A DNA stretch of 64,000 nt from Natronomonas gomsonensis (GTDB lineage: Archaea > Halobacteriota > Halobacteria > Halobacteriales > Haloarculaceae): assembly GCF_013391635.1 (NCBI RefSeq), contig NZ_JACAWU010000002.1, forward strand, positions 930,001 through 994,000, written 5' to 3'. Position 1 is the stretch's first letter, and the number at the start of each line of letters is the position of its first letter. Shown here one piece after another: positions 25,551 to 33,792 of the stretch. Under the pieces are notes generated by a model that worked only from the letters and a program-made list of their open reading frames with translations, was not told the DNA's origin and ran no database searches. The translations under genes were made by a program, and so were the position numbers.

Positions 25551-25963
25551 TGATTCTGCGGTCGCCACTCCGAGGGGCTCCGTTCAGGGCGCTCGACGGC
25601 AACCGTTCCGTCGTTGTCGTCGTCTTTGACGACAATCGAGACGTGACCGAGCGGCGAGTTCGGTGCGGCGCCGTGCCAGTGTCTCTCCTCGGCAGGGATA
25701 GAGACGAGGTCGCCAGCGCCGACTTCGAGACGTTTCCCCCCGGACACTATCAGTCCCTCAACGCCGGTGACAGAGAGGAGTTGGCGAATCGTGTGTTCGT
25801 GTACCGCCGTTCGCTCACCCGGCCCGAAGAACACCTCGTTCGTCGACAGTCTCCTGTTCCCGTCGAAGGGGTCCTCGAATCCCGGCTTTACGTGCACCTG
25901 TGTCTCAAACACCGATCCGTCTCGTCGTTCCGCATCAGTTTCACTCAGCCGTACGACGTCCAT
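25547..25963 (-). CDS. Cupin-domain protein
   Basis: The 138-residue protein starts at MDVVRLSETDAERRDGS (25963). Cupin motif 1 is PGERTAVHEHTIRQLLSVTG, and motif 2 includes DLVSIPAEERHWHGAA with metal-ligand histidines. Small cupins bind metal and may sense or modify small molecules. A GGTATATC box at 25986-25993 lies about 26 bases before the ATG, supporting this start over a longer open frame. It overlaps the DUF5995 gene by three bases and is probably translated with it. Confidence 0.8.
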   Translation of the reverse strand: MDVVRLSETDAERRDGSVFETQVHVKPGFEDPFDGNRRLSTNEVFFGPGERTAVHEHTIRQLLSVTGVEGLIVSGGKRLEVGAGDLVSIPAEERHWHGAAPNSPLGHVSIVVKDDDNDGTVAVERPERSPSEWRPQNQ

Positions 25964-26053
25964 GACAGATATACGCACACGCAACGATATACCTACCGCC
26001 GAGGGGGTATTAGGCGGTTGATAACAATCCGAGATGTTCCCGTTTCGCTCCGT

Positions 26054-26164
26054 ATGTCCGTCTGGCTCGTACCTGCGTTCCTGCTGTGGGCGCTCGGCAT
26101 CGCTCTCTTTTGGGCGGTGCTGTACGGCTACGGGGAACAACAGGGAACGCTCGACGGCTACTGA
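26054..26164 (+). CDS. 36-residue single-helix membrane peptide
   Basis: The protein starts MSVWLVPAFLLWALGIALFW and ends YGEQQGTLDGY. It has one membrane helix (residues 4-25) and a short polar tail. It is divergent from the cupin gene with 90 bases between the starts. The clean hydrophobic-to-polar layout suggests a real micro-protein, but there is no family match and no clear ribosome binding site. Confidence 0.5.
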   Translation: MSVWLVPAFLLWALGIALFWAVLYGYGEQQGTLDGY

Positions 26165-26541
26165 GGCGTCTACGCGATACCGTGTTGGGGGTTACAAACG
26201 AGATTGTCGTTACGACTACCGCGAAACACGGCCGTGCGGTTCGACCTATCTAATTAGCTTCTCTGGCGTTTCATCGTGGGCACTCCAGTATCACTATCGG
26301 AATCCGGGGGCGCTCCACCGCCCCCGGCTGACCATGAAGACCCGGAACCGCATCCCATCAGGACAACGCAAAGGGCATCGTTATTCGGTGTTTACCGGGG
26401 TCGTAGGGATGGCTTTCCAATGGCTCACCTCGACGGCTTTCGATGGACGAAATCGCGGTGACGTTGCGTCGTCGGGAACCACTGAGACGGAGAGCCATAC
26501 GTTGTCCGGTGTTTTTGTGACTACGGGCCGACTGAGTGGTC
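26165..26541. other. 377-base region with one hairpin and no recognised gene
   Basis: Apart from the hairpin at 26304-26327, I see no convincing coding frame or known RNA motif. A minus-strand 46-codon frame starting MALRLSGSRR has basic, shadow-like composition. An unannotated small RNA is possible but not supported by a recognisable fold. Confidence 0.3.
26304..26327. terminator. GC-rich hairpin after the micro-peptide gene
   Basis: CCGGGGGCG pairs perfectly with CGCCCCCGG around the loop CTCCAC. It lies about 140 bases after the end of the 36-residue gene. No T tract follows, so its role as a terminator is uncertain. Confidence 0.4.
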
Positions 26542-26700
26542 ATGGCCTCGAAGCCGCAGGTCCAATGTCCACTCTGCCATATTGAACTCGACGACTCGGA
26601 GCATCTCCAGGACCATCTGGTCGAGTCCCACTCCTCGAGCGAGCTGGCCGAGGCCATCGTCTCCCGGTGGGAGGCGACCGAATACGGCTACGACTCTTGA
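26542..26700 (+). CDS. 52-residue C2H2 zinc-finger protein
   Basis: The protein reads MASKPQVQCPLCHIELDDSE, then HLQDHLVESHSSSELAEAIV. The spacing C-x2-C-x12-H-x3-H is a classical C2H2 finger, followed by a short amphipathic helix. Haloarchaeal micro-proteins of this kind are usually intracellular and of unknown partner. No clear promoter box was seen at 25-30 bases. Confidence 0.75.
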   Translation: MASKPQVQCPLCHIELDDSEHLQDHLVESHSSSELAEAIVSRWEATEYGYDS

Positions 26701-26999
26701 GGGGGTGTCGCGTGGCTGTGCCGCCGTCGATCCAGACCCCTTCGGTATGACTCGTCTCGCGGTCATCGGTGACCCCGTCGACATCATTGACTATGAACTG
26801 AGGTCCCCTCCCTTCGGCTCTTATGTGGTTTTCAACTGTGTGGATTCCGTGGTGCAGAATTCCTCCCATTCGATTACAATGATTGTCGAGTCACCGTGGC
26901 CAGCGATGGTCATGTCGAGGCGGAGCTCAACTGAGGGGGCGGTCGCTGCTGGAATCGATGTTACGGTTGGTCAGAAAAGCGACGTTGATTTGGTGGTCG
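26701..26999. other. 299-base region with coding-like fragments on both strands
   Basis: The minus strand has a 49-codon open run containing LRLDMTIAGHGDSTIIVIEW that reads like a protein fragment but lacks a start. The plus strand has an open run beginning MTRLAVIGDPVDIIDYEL that overlaps the next gene antisense. Neither can be called a gene; a decayed gene is likely. Confidence 0.35.
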
Positions 27000-27152
27000 C
27001 TACGCCGGCCGCTCACCTGACCGAATATTCGTCAGCGTGAGCGTCCACACGGCCCTGCAGTTCGAGCACTCCAATTTCACGTTCTTCGTCTCCTTCCCCC
27101 GCGTAAACTCAGAGATATCGTGGCCGCAGTCACACGAGAATTCAACCTCCAT
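27000..27152 (-). CDS. 50-residue zinc-finger micro-protein
   Basis: The protein starts MEVEFSCDCGHDISEFTRGK and continues LECSNCRAVWTLTL. It has two CxC/CxxC-type pairs (CDC and CSNC) about 20 residues apart, giving a plausible zinc ribbon. It ends at TAG 27000. The region upstream on the minus strand (27160-27210) is AT-rich and may hold the promoter. It was found by direct translation; there is no family name. Confidence 0.7.
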   Translation of the reverse strand: MEVEFSCDCGHDISEFTRGKETKNVKLECSNCRAVWTLTLTNIRSGERPA

Positions 27153-27331
27153 ACGAAGAAATCGTAGGAAACCTACAAAAGGTTTGATATGGTGTGATAT
27201 TACGGGTTAATACCGAAGTGCCACCGGCCATATTCGCTGTTGAGGTCGATGCTGGGCGGTGGAATTTAGAGAGAATTTTGAACGGAGAGGTAGCTAAGCG
27301 TCCACTAATCTAGCAGTTAGATAATATGTAG

Positions 27332-27402
27332 TGGGACCGCCGTGATTCGAACACGGGTCCAACGGACCCCATCCGCAGAGGATACCACTACCCCACGGTC
27401 CC
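27332..27402 (-). tRNA. tRNA-Pro (anticodon GGG)
   Basis: The acceptor stem GGGACCG pairs with CGGTCCC and is followed by discriminator A. The T-arm is CCGTG-TTCGAAT-CACGG. The anticodon loop ATGGGGT has T33, then GGG, and G37 as usual for proline tRNA. The anticodon stem has four good pairs (GCGG/CCGT) plus one T-T mismatch. No CCA is encoded. It lies 53 bases beyond the truB stop, on the same strand. Confidence 0.85.
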
Positions 27403-27455
27403 TTGCATTTCGACGGAGGGCGCACCGGCCTTTAACCTCTTCGTTTCGATTCGGC

Positions 27456-28334
27456 CTACACGAGGACGCGTTCCAGTTCGACCACCTCACCGCTGTCGGC
27501 GTCGGGGTCGCCGAGGAGATGCCCGAGACACACCGCTGCGCCGTCAGGCGTGTAGCAGACGACCAACGTGTCGTCGTCGGCTCCATCGAGGTTCGCGTCG
27601 ATAACGCCGGGTGCGTACACCGGCGCGCCGTTTGCGATTTCGCGTGCCGCGGAGGGGGCGACGGTCACCGAAGGGAGGAATTCCAGCGCCCGTTCGGCCG
27701 GTTGAACGACCTCCCGTAGCAGTTCGGCGTCGTCGTTCTCACGCCAGAAGGCGAGGCCGTCGGCGAAATCCTGCAGCGTGGCGAGCGTCCGGTCGTCGAA
27801 GGTGCCGGTTTTCGTCCGCCGGAGGTCGCCCATGTGGGCGCCGGTGCCCAACGCGAGGCCCAGGTCGTGACACAGTTTTCGGATGTAGGTCCCGCTTTCG
27901 CACTCGACGTCGAGTAAGACACGTCTGCCGTCGACTTCGAGCGCGTCGAGGCGGTGAATCGTCCGGACTCGAAGCCGTCGAGCGACGGCCGATTTTCTCG
28001 GCGGCTTCTGGTACAGCGGCCCCTCGAACTCTTCGAGAGTCGATTCGAGATCGTTCGGCGCCGCTGCATGCAGTTCCAGCACCGAGACGTACCCCTTCCG
28101 GCTGTCGTCGAACACCTGTGCGGCACGCGTAGCCGTCCCGGTCAGGATGGGGAGACAGCCGGTGACTTTGGGGTCGAGCGTCCCCGCGTGGGCCGCCTGT
28201 CCAACATCGGCCATATCCCGGACCCAGGCGGCGACCTGGTGGGCCGACGGTCCCGGTGGCTTATCGAGGTTGATGACGCCGAACTCGAGCAGCGTCGCCG
28301 GGTCACGGTCGTCGGGCGGCCCACGTTCCTCCAT
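27456..28334 (-). CDS. truB: RNA-guided pseudouridine synthase Cbf5/TruB
   Basis: The 292-residue protein starts at MEERGPPDDRDPATLLEFGV (28334). The catalytic Asp is in HAGTLDPKVTGCLP. Further conserved parts are NLDKPPGPSAHQV, YQKPPRKSAVARRLRVRTI and VECESGTYIRKLCHDLG. The C-terminal 80 residues form a PUA domain. In archaea this protein works with Nop10, Gar1, L7Ae and H/ACA guide RNAs to make pseudouridine in rRNA and tRNA. It abuts cmk with a two-base gap. Confidence 0.93.
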   Translation of the reverse strand: MEERGPPDDRDPATLLEFGVINLDKPPGPSAHQVAAWVRDMADVGQAAHAGTLDPKVTGCLPILTGTATRAAQVFDDSRKGYVSVLELHAAAPNDLESTLEEFEGPLYQKPPRKSAVARRLRVRTIHRLDALEVDGRRVLLDVECESGTYIRKLCHDLGLALGTGAHMGDLRRTKTGTFDDRTLATLQDFADGLAFWRENDDAELLREVVQPAERALEFLPSVTVAPSAAREIANGAPVYAPGVIDANLDGADDDTLVVCYTPDGAAVCLGHLLGDPDADSGEVVELERVLV

Positions 28335-28336
28335 GT

Positions 28337-28915
28337 TCAGAACTCGTAGCGGACGTTCTCGACGGGTGCTTTCCCCTCGTCGCTCTCGACGTCGTAGGAC
28401 TCCAGCGTCGTGAGTACGACGTTGAGGACGCCCTCCGGCGAGAGGCGGGCGGTGTTGAGCGCGAGGTCGTAGATGCCGAGTTCGTCGATGTCGATATTGT
28501 AGTACTCCCGATACCGGAGTGCCTCGCTGTCGCCGCGTTCCTTCGTCTCCGTGCGTGCGAGTTCGACGGATTTGTCCTCGCGGTCGGCGATGCGCTCGGC
28601 GCGAATCGACAACGGCGCATCGAGCCACACCCGGAAGTCGGCGTGTCCGCCGGCCATCCAGCCGGCCAGCCGGGATTCGAGGACCACGTCGTCTCGCTCT
28701 TCGGCGATTTCCCGCTGCCGACGGTCGAGGTCGCGGTCTATCTGGTCGTCCTCCTCGGCGAGTTTGTTCAACTCCAGCGGCGTGAGGCCGCGGTCGGCGG
28801 CCAACTCCCGGAAGATGTCACCACCGCTTACGTGTTCGTATCCGAGTGCCTCGGCCAGGGAGGCAGCGGCCGTACTCTTCCCGCTGCCCGCGGGGCCGGA
28901 GATGGTCACTAACAT
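28337..28915 (-). CDS. cmk: Cytidylate kinase
   Basis: The 192-residue enzyme phosphorylates CMP and dCMP. The P-loop is [20 protein letters not shown] at residues 4-23; other family parts are [13 protein letters not shown] and [20 protein letters not shown]. The gene order adk, DUF106, cmk, truB is common in archaea and supports the call. It ends two bases before the truB start. Confidence 0.93.
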   Translation of the reverse strand: MLVTISGPAGSGKSTAAASLAEALGYEHVSGGDIFRELAADRGLTPLELNKLAEEDDQIDRDLDRRQREIAEERDDVVLESRLAGWMAGGHADFRVWLDAPLSIRAERIADREDKSVELARTETKERGDSEALRYREYYNIDIDELGIYDLALNTARLSPEGVLNVVLTTLESYDVESDEGKAPVENVRYEF

Positions 28916-29008
28916 ATCAGTACTCCGCCGCTGTGACTGAAAGAGGTTACCCTTCGGGGCGGCCGATGCGGGGGCGGAACCGGGGCGGCAGTGAAAAACG
29001 AGACCGGG

Positions 29009-29899
29009 TTACGTCGGGGTCGTCTGGATGTTCAGCGCTTTGCGGATGACCTGCGTGAAGCACATCGAGCAGACGAAGTACCAGACGATCCACGCCTGAA
29101 TCGGTCCGACGAAGCCCTGGGTCCACTCCACTTGCCCGACGATTGGCATCACCATCGTCGCGAGTTCGTAGTGTTCCGGCCCACCGCGGAAGCCGATAGC
29201 CCAGTACATCCACAGGAACACCGGAATGGTGAGCAGCATAATCCACACCATCGGGCGGAACTGCTCTTTGAACATGCCCATGTTGTCGGCCATCGCCTCC
29301 ATCTGTTCGTCTTGGATACGTTCGAGTTCCTCGTCGTCGCCGCGTTCTTTGGCCGCCTTGCGCTTGTCCTGGATGTCCTTCATCCGCTGTTGGTACTCGC
29401 CCATCAGTTCCATGTCCATGAGGTTCGCCTGCAACAGCGTCGAGTATAGCCCCGTAAACAGCGACAAAATCATCACGACCGCGAAGAACGGGAGGATATC
29501 GAGCAGCGGCCCCAGGAGGATATCGAGCGTACTCGCAAGTGGGTCTCGGACGGACTGGAAGGTGTAGCCGGCGAACATCGACACCGAGCCGACGGCGGCG
29601 AGTTTGTCCCACTTCGTCCACGAGGAGCCCTCGTCGGGGGCGTCCGGTATCTCGAGGTCGTCGTCTTCGAGCGCCTCCCGCACCGCGTCGGGATTTTCGA
29701 GGTCGAACCCTTCGCCGTCGGAGTCGACGAGGACGCCCTTCTCGATGAGCCGTCCCCACTGTCCGCTCGTGAGTTCGTCGGAGACGTCGCCCCACGAGAC
29801 CGTCCCCTCGTCGGCGCGTTCGAGGACGTACTCGATGGCGGACTCCATCTCGGGGTCCTCCCGGACGAGTTCCTGTACTTTCGATGCCGTGCGTGCCAT
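29009..29899 (-). CDS. DUF106 membrane insertase-like protein
   Basis: The 296-residue protein has an acidic helical N-terminus (1-95), a membrane helix near 98-118, a pair near 125-160, a coiled-coil hairpin near 165-205 (EYQQRMKDIQDKRKAAKERG), and C-terminal helices from 215 to 285. This fits the archaeal DUF106 family, remote relatives of YidC/Oxa1/EMC3 membrane insertases. In Methanocaldococcus the same gene directly follows secY and adk, in keeping with a role beside the Sec channel. Confidence 0.85.
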   Translation of the reverse strand: MARTASKVQELVREDPEMESAIEYVLERADEGTVSWGDVSDELTSGQWGRLIEKGVLVDSDGEGFDLENPDAVREALEDDDLEIPDAPDEGSSWTKWDKLAAVGSVSMFAGYTFQSVRDPLASTLDILLGPLLDILPFFAVVMILSLFTGLYSTLLQANLMDMELMGEYQQRMKDIQDKRKAAKERGDDEELERIQDEQMEAMADNMGMFKEQFRPMVWIMLLTIPVFLWMYWAIGFRGGPEHYELATMVMPIVGQVEWTQGFVGPIQAWIVWYFVCSMCFTQVIRKALNIQTTPT

Positions 29900-29995
29900 T
29901 ACCCTCCCTAGTCAAGGACGGGTAATCAACCTTTTACCTTGGCGGCGCGCTCGACTCGGCGAGCAGACGGACCGCGAAAAGAGGTTCCCCGCCGT

Positions 29996-30628
29996 TCAAA
30001 CGGCGTCTTCGATGGCTGCCTGCAGGTCAGCCCACACTTCGTCGGGCGTACCCTCGCCGTCGATGCGGACGAGTTCGCCCTCGTCGTCGTAGTAGTCGAT
30101 GACCGGCTGGGTGTTCTCGTCGAAGACGTTGAGGCGCTCCTTGACGGTCTCCTCGTTGTCGTCGTCGCGCTGGATGAGTTCGCCACCGCACTCGTCACAG
30201 ACGCCTTCCTCCTCGGGCGGGCTGAACTCGACGTGGTAGTTCGCGCCACACTCCGAACAGACGCGTCGACCGGTGAGTCGGTCGACGAGTTCCCCATGGT
30301 CGACGTCCAGCAGGGCGACCAAATCGAGGTCGGTGATGTCGTCGAGGTACTCCGCCTGCGAGAGGTTCCGCGGGTAGCCATCGAGGACGAAGCCGTCGGC
30401 GTCCTCCAGTGCCGCCTGGACGATTTCGTTGACGACCGGGTCCGGAACGAGTTCGCCCGCCTCCATGAACGACCGCGGCGTCCCGTGTTCGGTCTCCATG
30501 TCCTTGTTGGCTCGGAGCGCATCGCCGGTGGTGACGTGGTCGACATCGTAGGTCTCGGCGATGTTCTTCGACTGCGTTCCCTTACCGGCCCCCGGCGGCC
30601 CGAGCAGCAGAATCTTCGGCTGGCTCAT
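29996..30628 (-). CDS. adk: Adenylate kinase with zinc-binding lid
   Basis: The 210-residue enzyme has P-loop [20 protein letters not shown], the AMP-binding [13 protein letters not shown] and [19 protein letters not shown]. Two CxxC pairs (CSEC, CDEC) form the structural zinc site of the long LID form. It balances AMP, ADP and ATP in the cytoplasm. It is separated from secY by 13.5 kb here, although the two are neighbours in other archaea. Confidence 0.95.
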   Translation of the reverse strand: MSQPKILLLGPPGAGKGTQSKNIAETYDVDHVTTGDALRANKDMETEHGTPRSFMEAGELVPDPVVNEIVQAALEDADGFVLDGYPRNLSQAEYLDDITDLDLVALLDVDHGELVDRLTGRRVCSECGANYHVEFSPPEEEGVCDECGGELIQRDDDNEETVKERLNVFDENTQPVIDYYDDEGELVRIDGEGTPDEVWADLQAAIEDAV

Positions 30629-30688
30629 ACTGGCGCTTTTACCCCTCCAGTAAAAGGCTTGTCTGAATCGTCTCGGTGTCGCCCCCGT

Positions 30689-31315
30689 TCAGGTCTCGGC
30701 GGTGAGGCCGAACTGTACGCGCATCGTCCCCGACTCGTCGGAGTCCTGCTGTGGAATCGACGGAAAGGCTCGCTGGAAGTCGTCGCCTTCACGCCACGAG
30801 AAGTTGTCTAGTGCGACCCAGTAGTCGCCGCGTGAGAGGTCGGTCGTGAGGTCGTCGAGGTTCAGAACGTAGAAGGCGCTACCCGAATCGACGTAGCGAG
30901 CGCGGTCGTTCCGGAGATACGCCCGGTACTCCCGTTCGTCGTCGAAGAGGATGACGTCGATGGGTGGTCCGGAGCGAACGATGAGGTCGATACTGACGGT
31001 GACCGGTGAATCGAAGGAGAGGCTCCACGTCTTGCGCTCGCCGGCCGGCAAGACGAACTTCTCGTAGATGCGGTCGACCTGTTCGACGGACTGTGTGCGA
31101 GATTCGGCCGTGTCCGTCGAGCGACTCACCGACTCCGTCGGCGTCGCCGAATCGGTCGGTTCGGGCGTCGCAGTCGCCCTCGATTCCGTCGGTGTCGAAT
31201 CCGGGGTCCGCTGGGAGCCGGCGTCGTTCCCGAACTGTCCCGTCTGACACCCCGCCAGCAATCCCGACCCCAGCGCTCCGACCGCGGCCAGCACGGAGCG
31301 ACGACTTCTAGTCAT
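30689..31315 (-). CDS. Tat-exported lipoprotein
   Basis: MTRSRRSVLAAVGALGSGLL is followed by AGCQ, a Tat signal with a lipobox whose Cys would be lipid-modified. A Thr/Pro/Ser-rich linker (about residues 30-75) precedes a beta-rich domain (FVLPAGERKTWSLSFDSPVT). Starts at 31330 (MNDTK) or 31381, which sits about 30 bases from an AAATATTTA box, are possible. No binding-protein family was recognised, so the ligand is unknown. Confidence 0.7.
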   Translation of the reverse strand: MTRSRRSVLAAVGALGSGLLAGCQTGQFGNDAGSQRTPDSTPTESRATATPEPTDSATPTESVSRSTDTAESRTQSVEQVDRIYEKFVLPAGERKTWSLSFDSPVTVSIDLIVRSGPPIDVILFDDEREYRAYLRNDRARYVDSGSAFYVLNLDDLTTDLSRGDYWVALDNFSWREGDDFQRAFPSIPQQDSDESGTMRVQFGLTAET

Positions 31316-31493
31316 TTTCGTGTCATTCATTCGCGGGCCATATGAAACATGTGGTAGGGACGGCCATCGAACCGGCTGCATCCACCGGTTTACCGCCGAA
31401 GGCGAACCAAATATTTAAGCGACTATCATAACAACACGCCGTAAGGTTCGACGGAGGAGTGGGCCGCCGCCGACTCCGGACGTAGCTCGAATA

Positions 31494-32261
31494 ATGGGAC
31501 GGAGAAACAAACTGGCGTTGCTCGCAGTGGCACTCGTGGGTGGTATCGTGTTGTTCGCCGTCGGTGCGCCGGGGGCAGTTCCCGGACTGGGTGAGTCGCC
31601 GACGATGGGCGACCCCGGCGAGTCGACGCCACAAAACGGGAGCGTCGGTACCGCCGACGAGACGCCGACGGAGACGCCCACTACCACAGCCACGGCGGCG
31701 CCGACGCCAACCGTCACGCCGACTGAGGCACCGACGGAGACGCCCACTGCCACACCGACCGCCACGCCGCAACCGCCGCGCGATATCGACACCGCTGCGG
31801 TCGTCAAGTCGATACAACGGGAGTTGGCGCTGTATCGGAACTACTACGCGAACGTCGGCCCCACGCCACAGAGCTACTACGACGCGTCGCTGTCGACGAC
31901 CGGCACGATTCCGTCGAAACTCGAGCAGGCGGCGTCGGCCCACAGCGAGCGGATGGCTGCCGAACGGACGGTGAGCCACGAGGCCGGCGGAATCGGAACC
32001 AGAGCGCGACTCGAAGCGGTCGGCCTCGATTCCTGTCGAGTCGAACACAGCGGAACCCTCCTCTCCGGGAAACAACTCGAAGGGCTGTACAGCGTCGACA
32101 TCGGTGAACACTCCGAGGCGGAGTTGGGCCAACGAATCGCCGACGGGCTAATGGACGACGACCACGCCCGCCGAGTGCTGTTGGCAGACGGTGCGGAATA
32201 TCTCGGTGTCGGCGTGACCACCGCCGACGGCCGGGCCTACGCGACGGTCCTCGTCTGCTGA
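31494..32261 (+). CDS. Exported CAP/SCP-domain protein with Thr/Pro linker
   Basis: One N-terminal membrane helix (residues 6-27, LALLAVALVGGIVLFAVGAP) acts as signal or anchor. A long Thr/Pro/Ala-rich linker runs from about 55 to 100. The C-terminal domain contains LEQAASAHSERMAAERTVSH and LLADGAEYLGVGVTTADGRA, as in CAP (CRISP, antigen 5, PR-1) proteins. It is probably displayed outside the cell. An AT-rich box at 31407-31417 could serve this gene and the divergent lipoprotein gene. Confidence 0.75.
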   Translation: MGRRNKLALLAVALVGGIVLFAVGAPGAVPGLGESPTMGDPGESTPQNGSVGTADETPTETPTTTATAAPTPTVTPTEAPTETPTATPTATPQPPRDIDTAAVVKSIQRELALYRNYYANVGPTPQSYYDASLSTTGTIPSKLEQAASAHSERMAAERTVSHEAGGIGTRARLEAVGLDSCRVEHSGTLLSGKQLEGLYSVDIGEHSEAELGQRIADGLMDDDHARRVLLADGAEYLGVGVTTADGRAYATVLVC

Positions 32262-32303
32262 CGAAACGACGTTCGTCACGCGTTAGCCGACGGAACAGCC
32301 CCG

Positions 32304-32642
32304 TCAGGCCAGTTCTACGAGAAGACGGTCCACCGTAGCTTCGTCCGCGAAATCGTACTCGACTTCGTCGAGGCTGGCCTCGAACCGGAGTCGGGTGCCG
32401 TCACCGGTCGCTCGGGCATCGTGAATCCGTTCCCGCCTGTGCCCTTCGACCGACCAGTCGAGGCCGACGTGGCGTATCTCCAGCACTCGGTCGGTCGTCA
32501 CGACGACACGGGTACACCACCGCGCGAGCAGTCCGTCGATCGCCCGCCCTCCGACGACGAACGCCTCTTCGGCCATCAGTACGTCGTCGAGACGCGAGCG
32601 AGTGCGGTCGTCGAGGTCCTCGAAACGTTCGTACAGCGACAC
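32304..32642 (-). CDS. Small haloarchaeal protein of unknown function
   Basis: The 112-residue protein is mostly beta-rich after residue 45 (RVVVTTDRVLEIRHVGLDWS), recalling a PH-like fold, though that is a guess. The start was set at GTG 32642 (SLYERFEDLDDRTR), because a TTTTTTA box at 32664-32670 lies 25 bases upstream; the longer GTG start at 32684 would precede this box. It is convergent with the CAP-domain gene. Confidence 0.6.
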   Translation of the reverse strand: MSLYERFEDLDDRTRSRLDDVLMAEEAFVVGGRAIDGLLARWCTRVVVTTDRVLEIRHVGLDWSVEGHRRERIHDARATGDGTRLRFEASLDEVEYDFADEATVDRLLVELA

Positions 32643-32724
32643 AACCGACCCACGAAGCACGGGTAAAAAACGGTGACGGACCACCGAGCGTCGCCTTCAT
32701 ACCGCGGCGCGCCGACGGTCCGGT

Positions 32725-33084
32725 ATGTCACCCCAGGCGACGACGCCCGAAGACAGGCGCCGACTGGTCGTCGAGGCCATCGTCGCCCACCGACGGGAGG
32801 GCGGCGCCCCCGTCGTGTTCGAGGCAGCCGGCCATCGCGTCGAGTACGACGACCGGCGGCTCCGGCTGGAACTCGACGCCGACGAGCGCGACCGTCTCGA
32901 CGCGTTGCTGTCGGCGTATCACGTGTTCAAAATCAAACAGCCCGATACCCGGAAGGCCGACGACGAAGTCGTCTATCTCTCGGCGGTCACCGACCCGAAA
33001 CACGCCGCCGATTTCGTCGAGTCGCTGTTTCGAGACCTCTACGGTGCCGACGAGGGGTACGAACTCGAAATCCGACGACCGTAA
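32725..33084 (+). CDS. Small haloarchaeal protein of unknown function
   Basis: The 119-residue soluble protein has a basic helical N-terminus (DRRRLVVEAIVAHRREGG), a beta segment (PVVFEAAGHRVEYDDRRLRL) and a helical C-terminus (AADFVESLFRDLYGADEGY). No membrane segment, Cys or known motif is visible. It lies 39 bases before trkA on the same strand and may share its transcript, although trkA has its own AT-rich box near 33088. Confidence 0.6.
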   Translation: MSPQATTPEDRRRLVVEAIVAHRREGGAPVVFEAAGHRVEYDDRRLRLELDADERDRLDALLSAYHVFKIKQPDTRKADDEVVYLSAVTDPKHAADFVESLFRDLYGADEGYELEIRRP

Positions 33085-33123
33085 CGGTACCTTTTCGTGA
33101 GTACCCGGTGAACCCGACGACGA

Positions 33124-33792
33124 ATGTACGTCGTCATCGTCGGGGCAGGTGATATCGGAATCCCACTCATCGAAATCGCGACATCGGGTGGAAACGAAGT
33201 CGTCGTCATCGAGAACGACGACGAGCGTGCCGAGCGTGCCGCCAGCCAGTTCGACTGCCTCGTTCTCAACGCCGATGCGACAGTCAAGGAGACACTCGCC
33301 GACGCCGGACTCGACAGAGCGGATGCAGTCATTTCGACGACCGACCAAGACGCGACGAACATCATGGTGTGTCTCCTCTCCCAGGAGTTCGACGTACCGC
33401 AAATCGTCTCCGTGGTCCACAACCCCAACCACATGAACATCTTCCGGCAAATCGGCGTGAACACGATGCAGAACCCCCAACGGCTCATCGCCGAGTACCT
33501 CTATCGGGCCGTTCGCCGACCGTCCGTCGTCGACTACATGCACATCGGCGAGGAGGCCGAAGTGTTCGAAGTCGCCGTCGAAGAAGGCGCCCCGATAGTC
33601 GGACTGACGATTTCCGAGGCGGCTGAGGAAGGGTTACTGGGCGATGAAATGCTCATAGTCGCCATCGAACGGGACGATAACGAACGGCCGATTACACCCC
33701 GAGGGAACACCCGAATCGAAAGCGGAGACATGGTGACAGCGTACTCCGGGACGGGGATTACCGAGTCCGTCCTCGACGTCTTCCTCTCATAA
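33124..33792 (+). CDS. TrkA-type potassium uptake regulator, single RCK unit
   Basis: The 222-residue protein has the Rossmann opening MYVVIVGAGDIGIPL, acidic ribose-binding VVVIENDDERAE and LNADATVKETLADAGL, followed by a TrkA-C domain (about 140-222). It binds NAD(H) or ATP and gates the TrkH pore. Its stop codon overlaps the trkH start by one base, so the two are coupled. It is half the length of the second TrkA at 38537-39874. Confidence 0.88.
   Translation: MYVVIVGAGDIGIPLIEIATSGGNEVVVIENDDERAERAASQFDCLVLNADATVKETLADAGLDRADAVISTTDQDATNIMVCLLSQEFDVPQIVSVVHNPNHMNIFRQIGVNTMQNPQRLIAEYLYRAVRRPSVVDYMHIGEEAEVFEVAVEEGAPIVGLTISEAAEEGLLGDEMLIVAIERDDNERPITPRGNTRIESGDMVTAYSGTGITESVLDVFLS

Noticed and set aside
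26165-26541. Possible RNase P RNA or SRP RNA
   Set aside because: None of the conserved sequence blocks of these RNAs could be found; only one isolated hairpin is visible.
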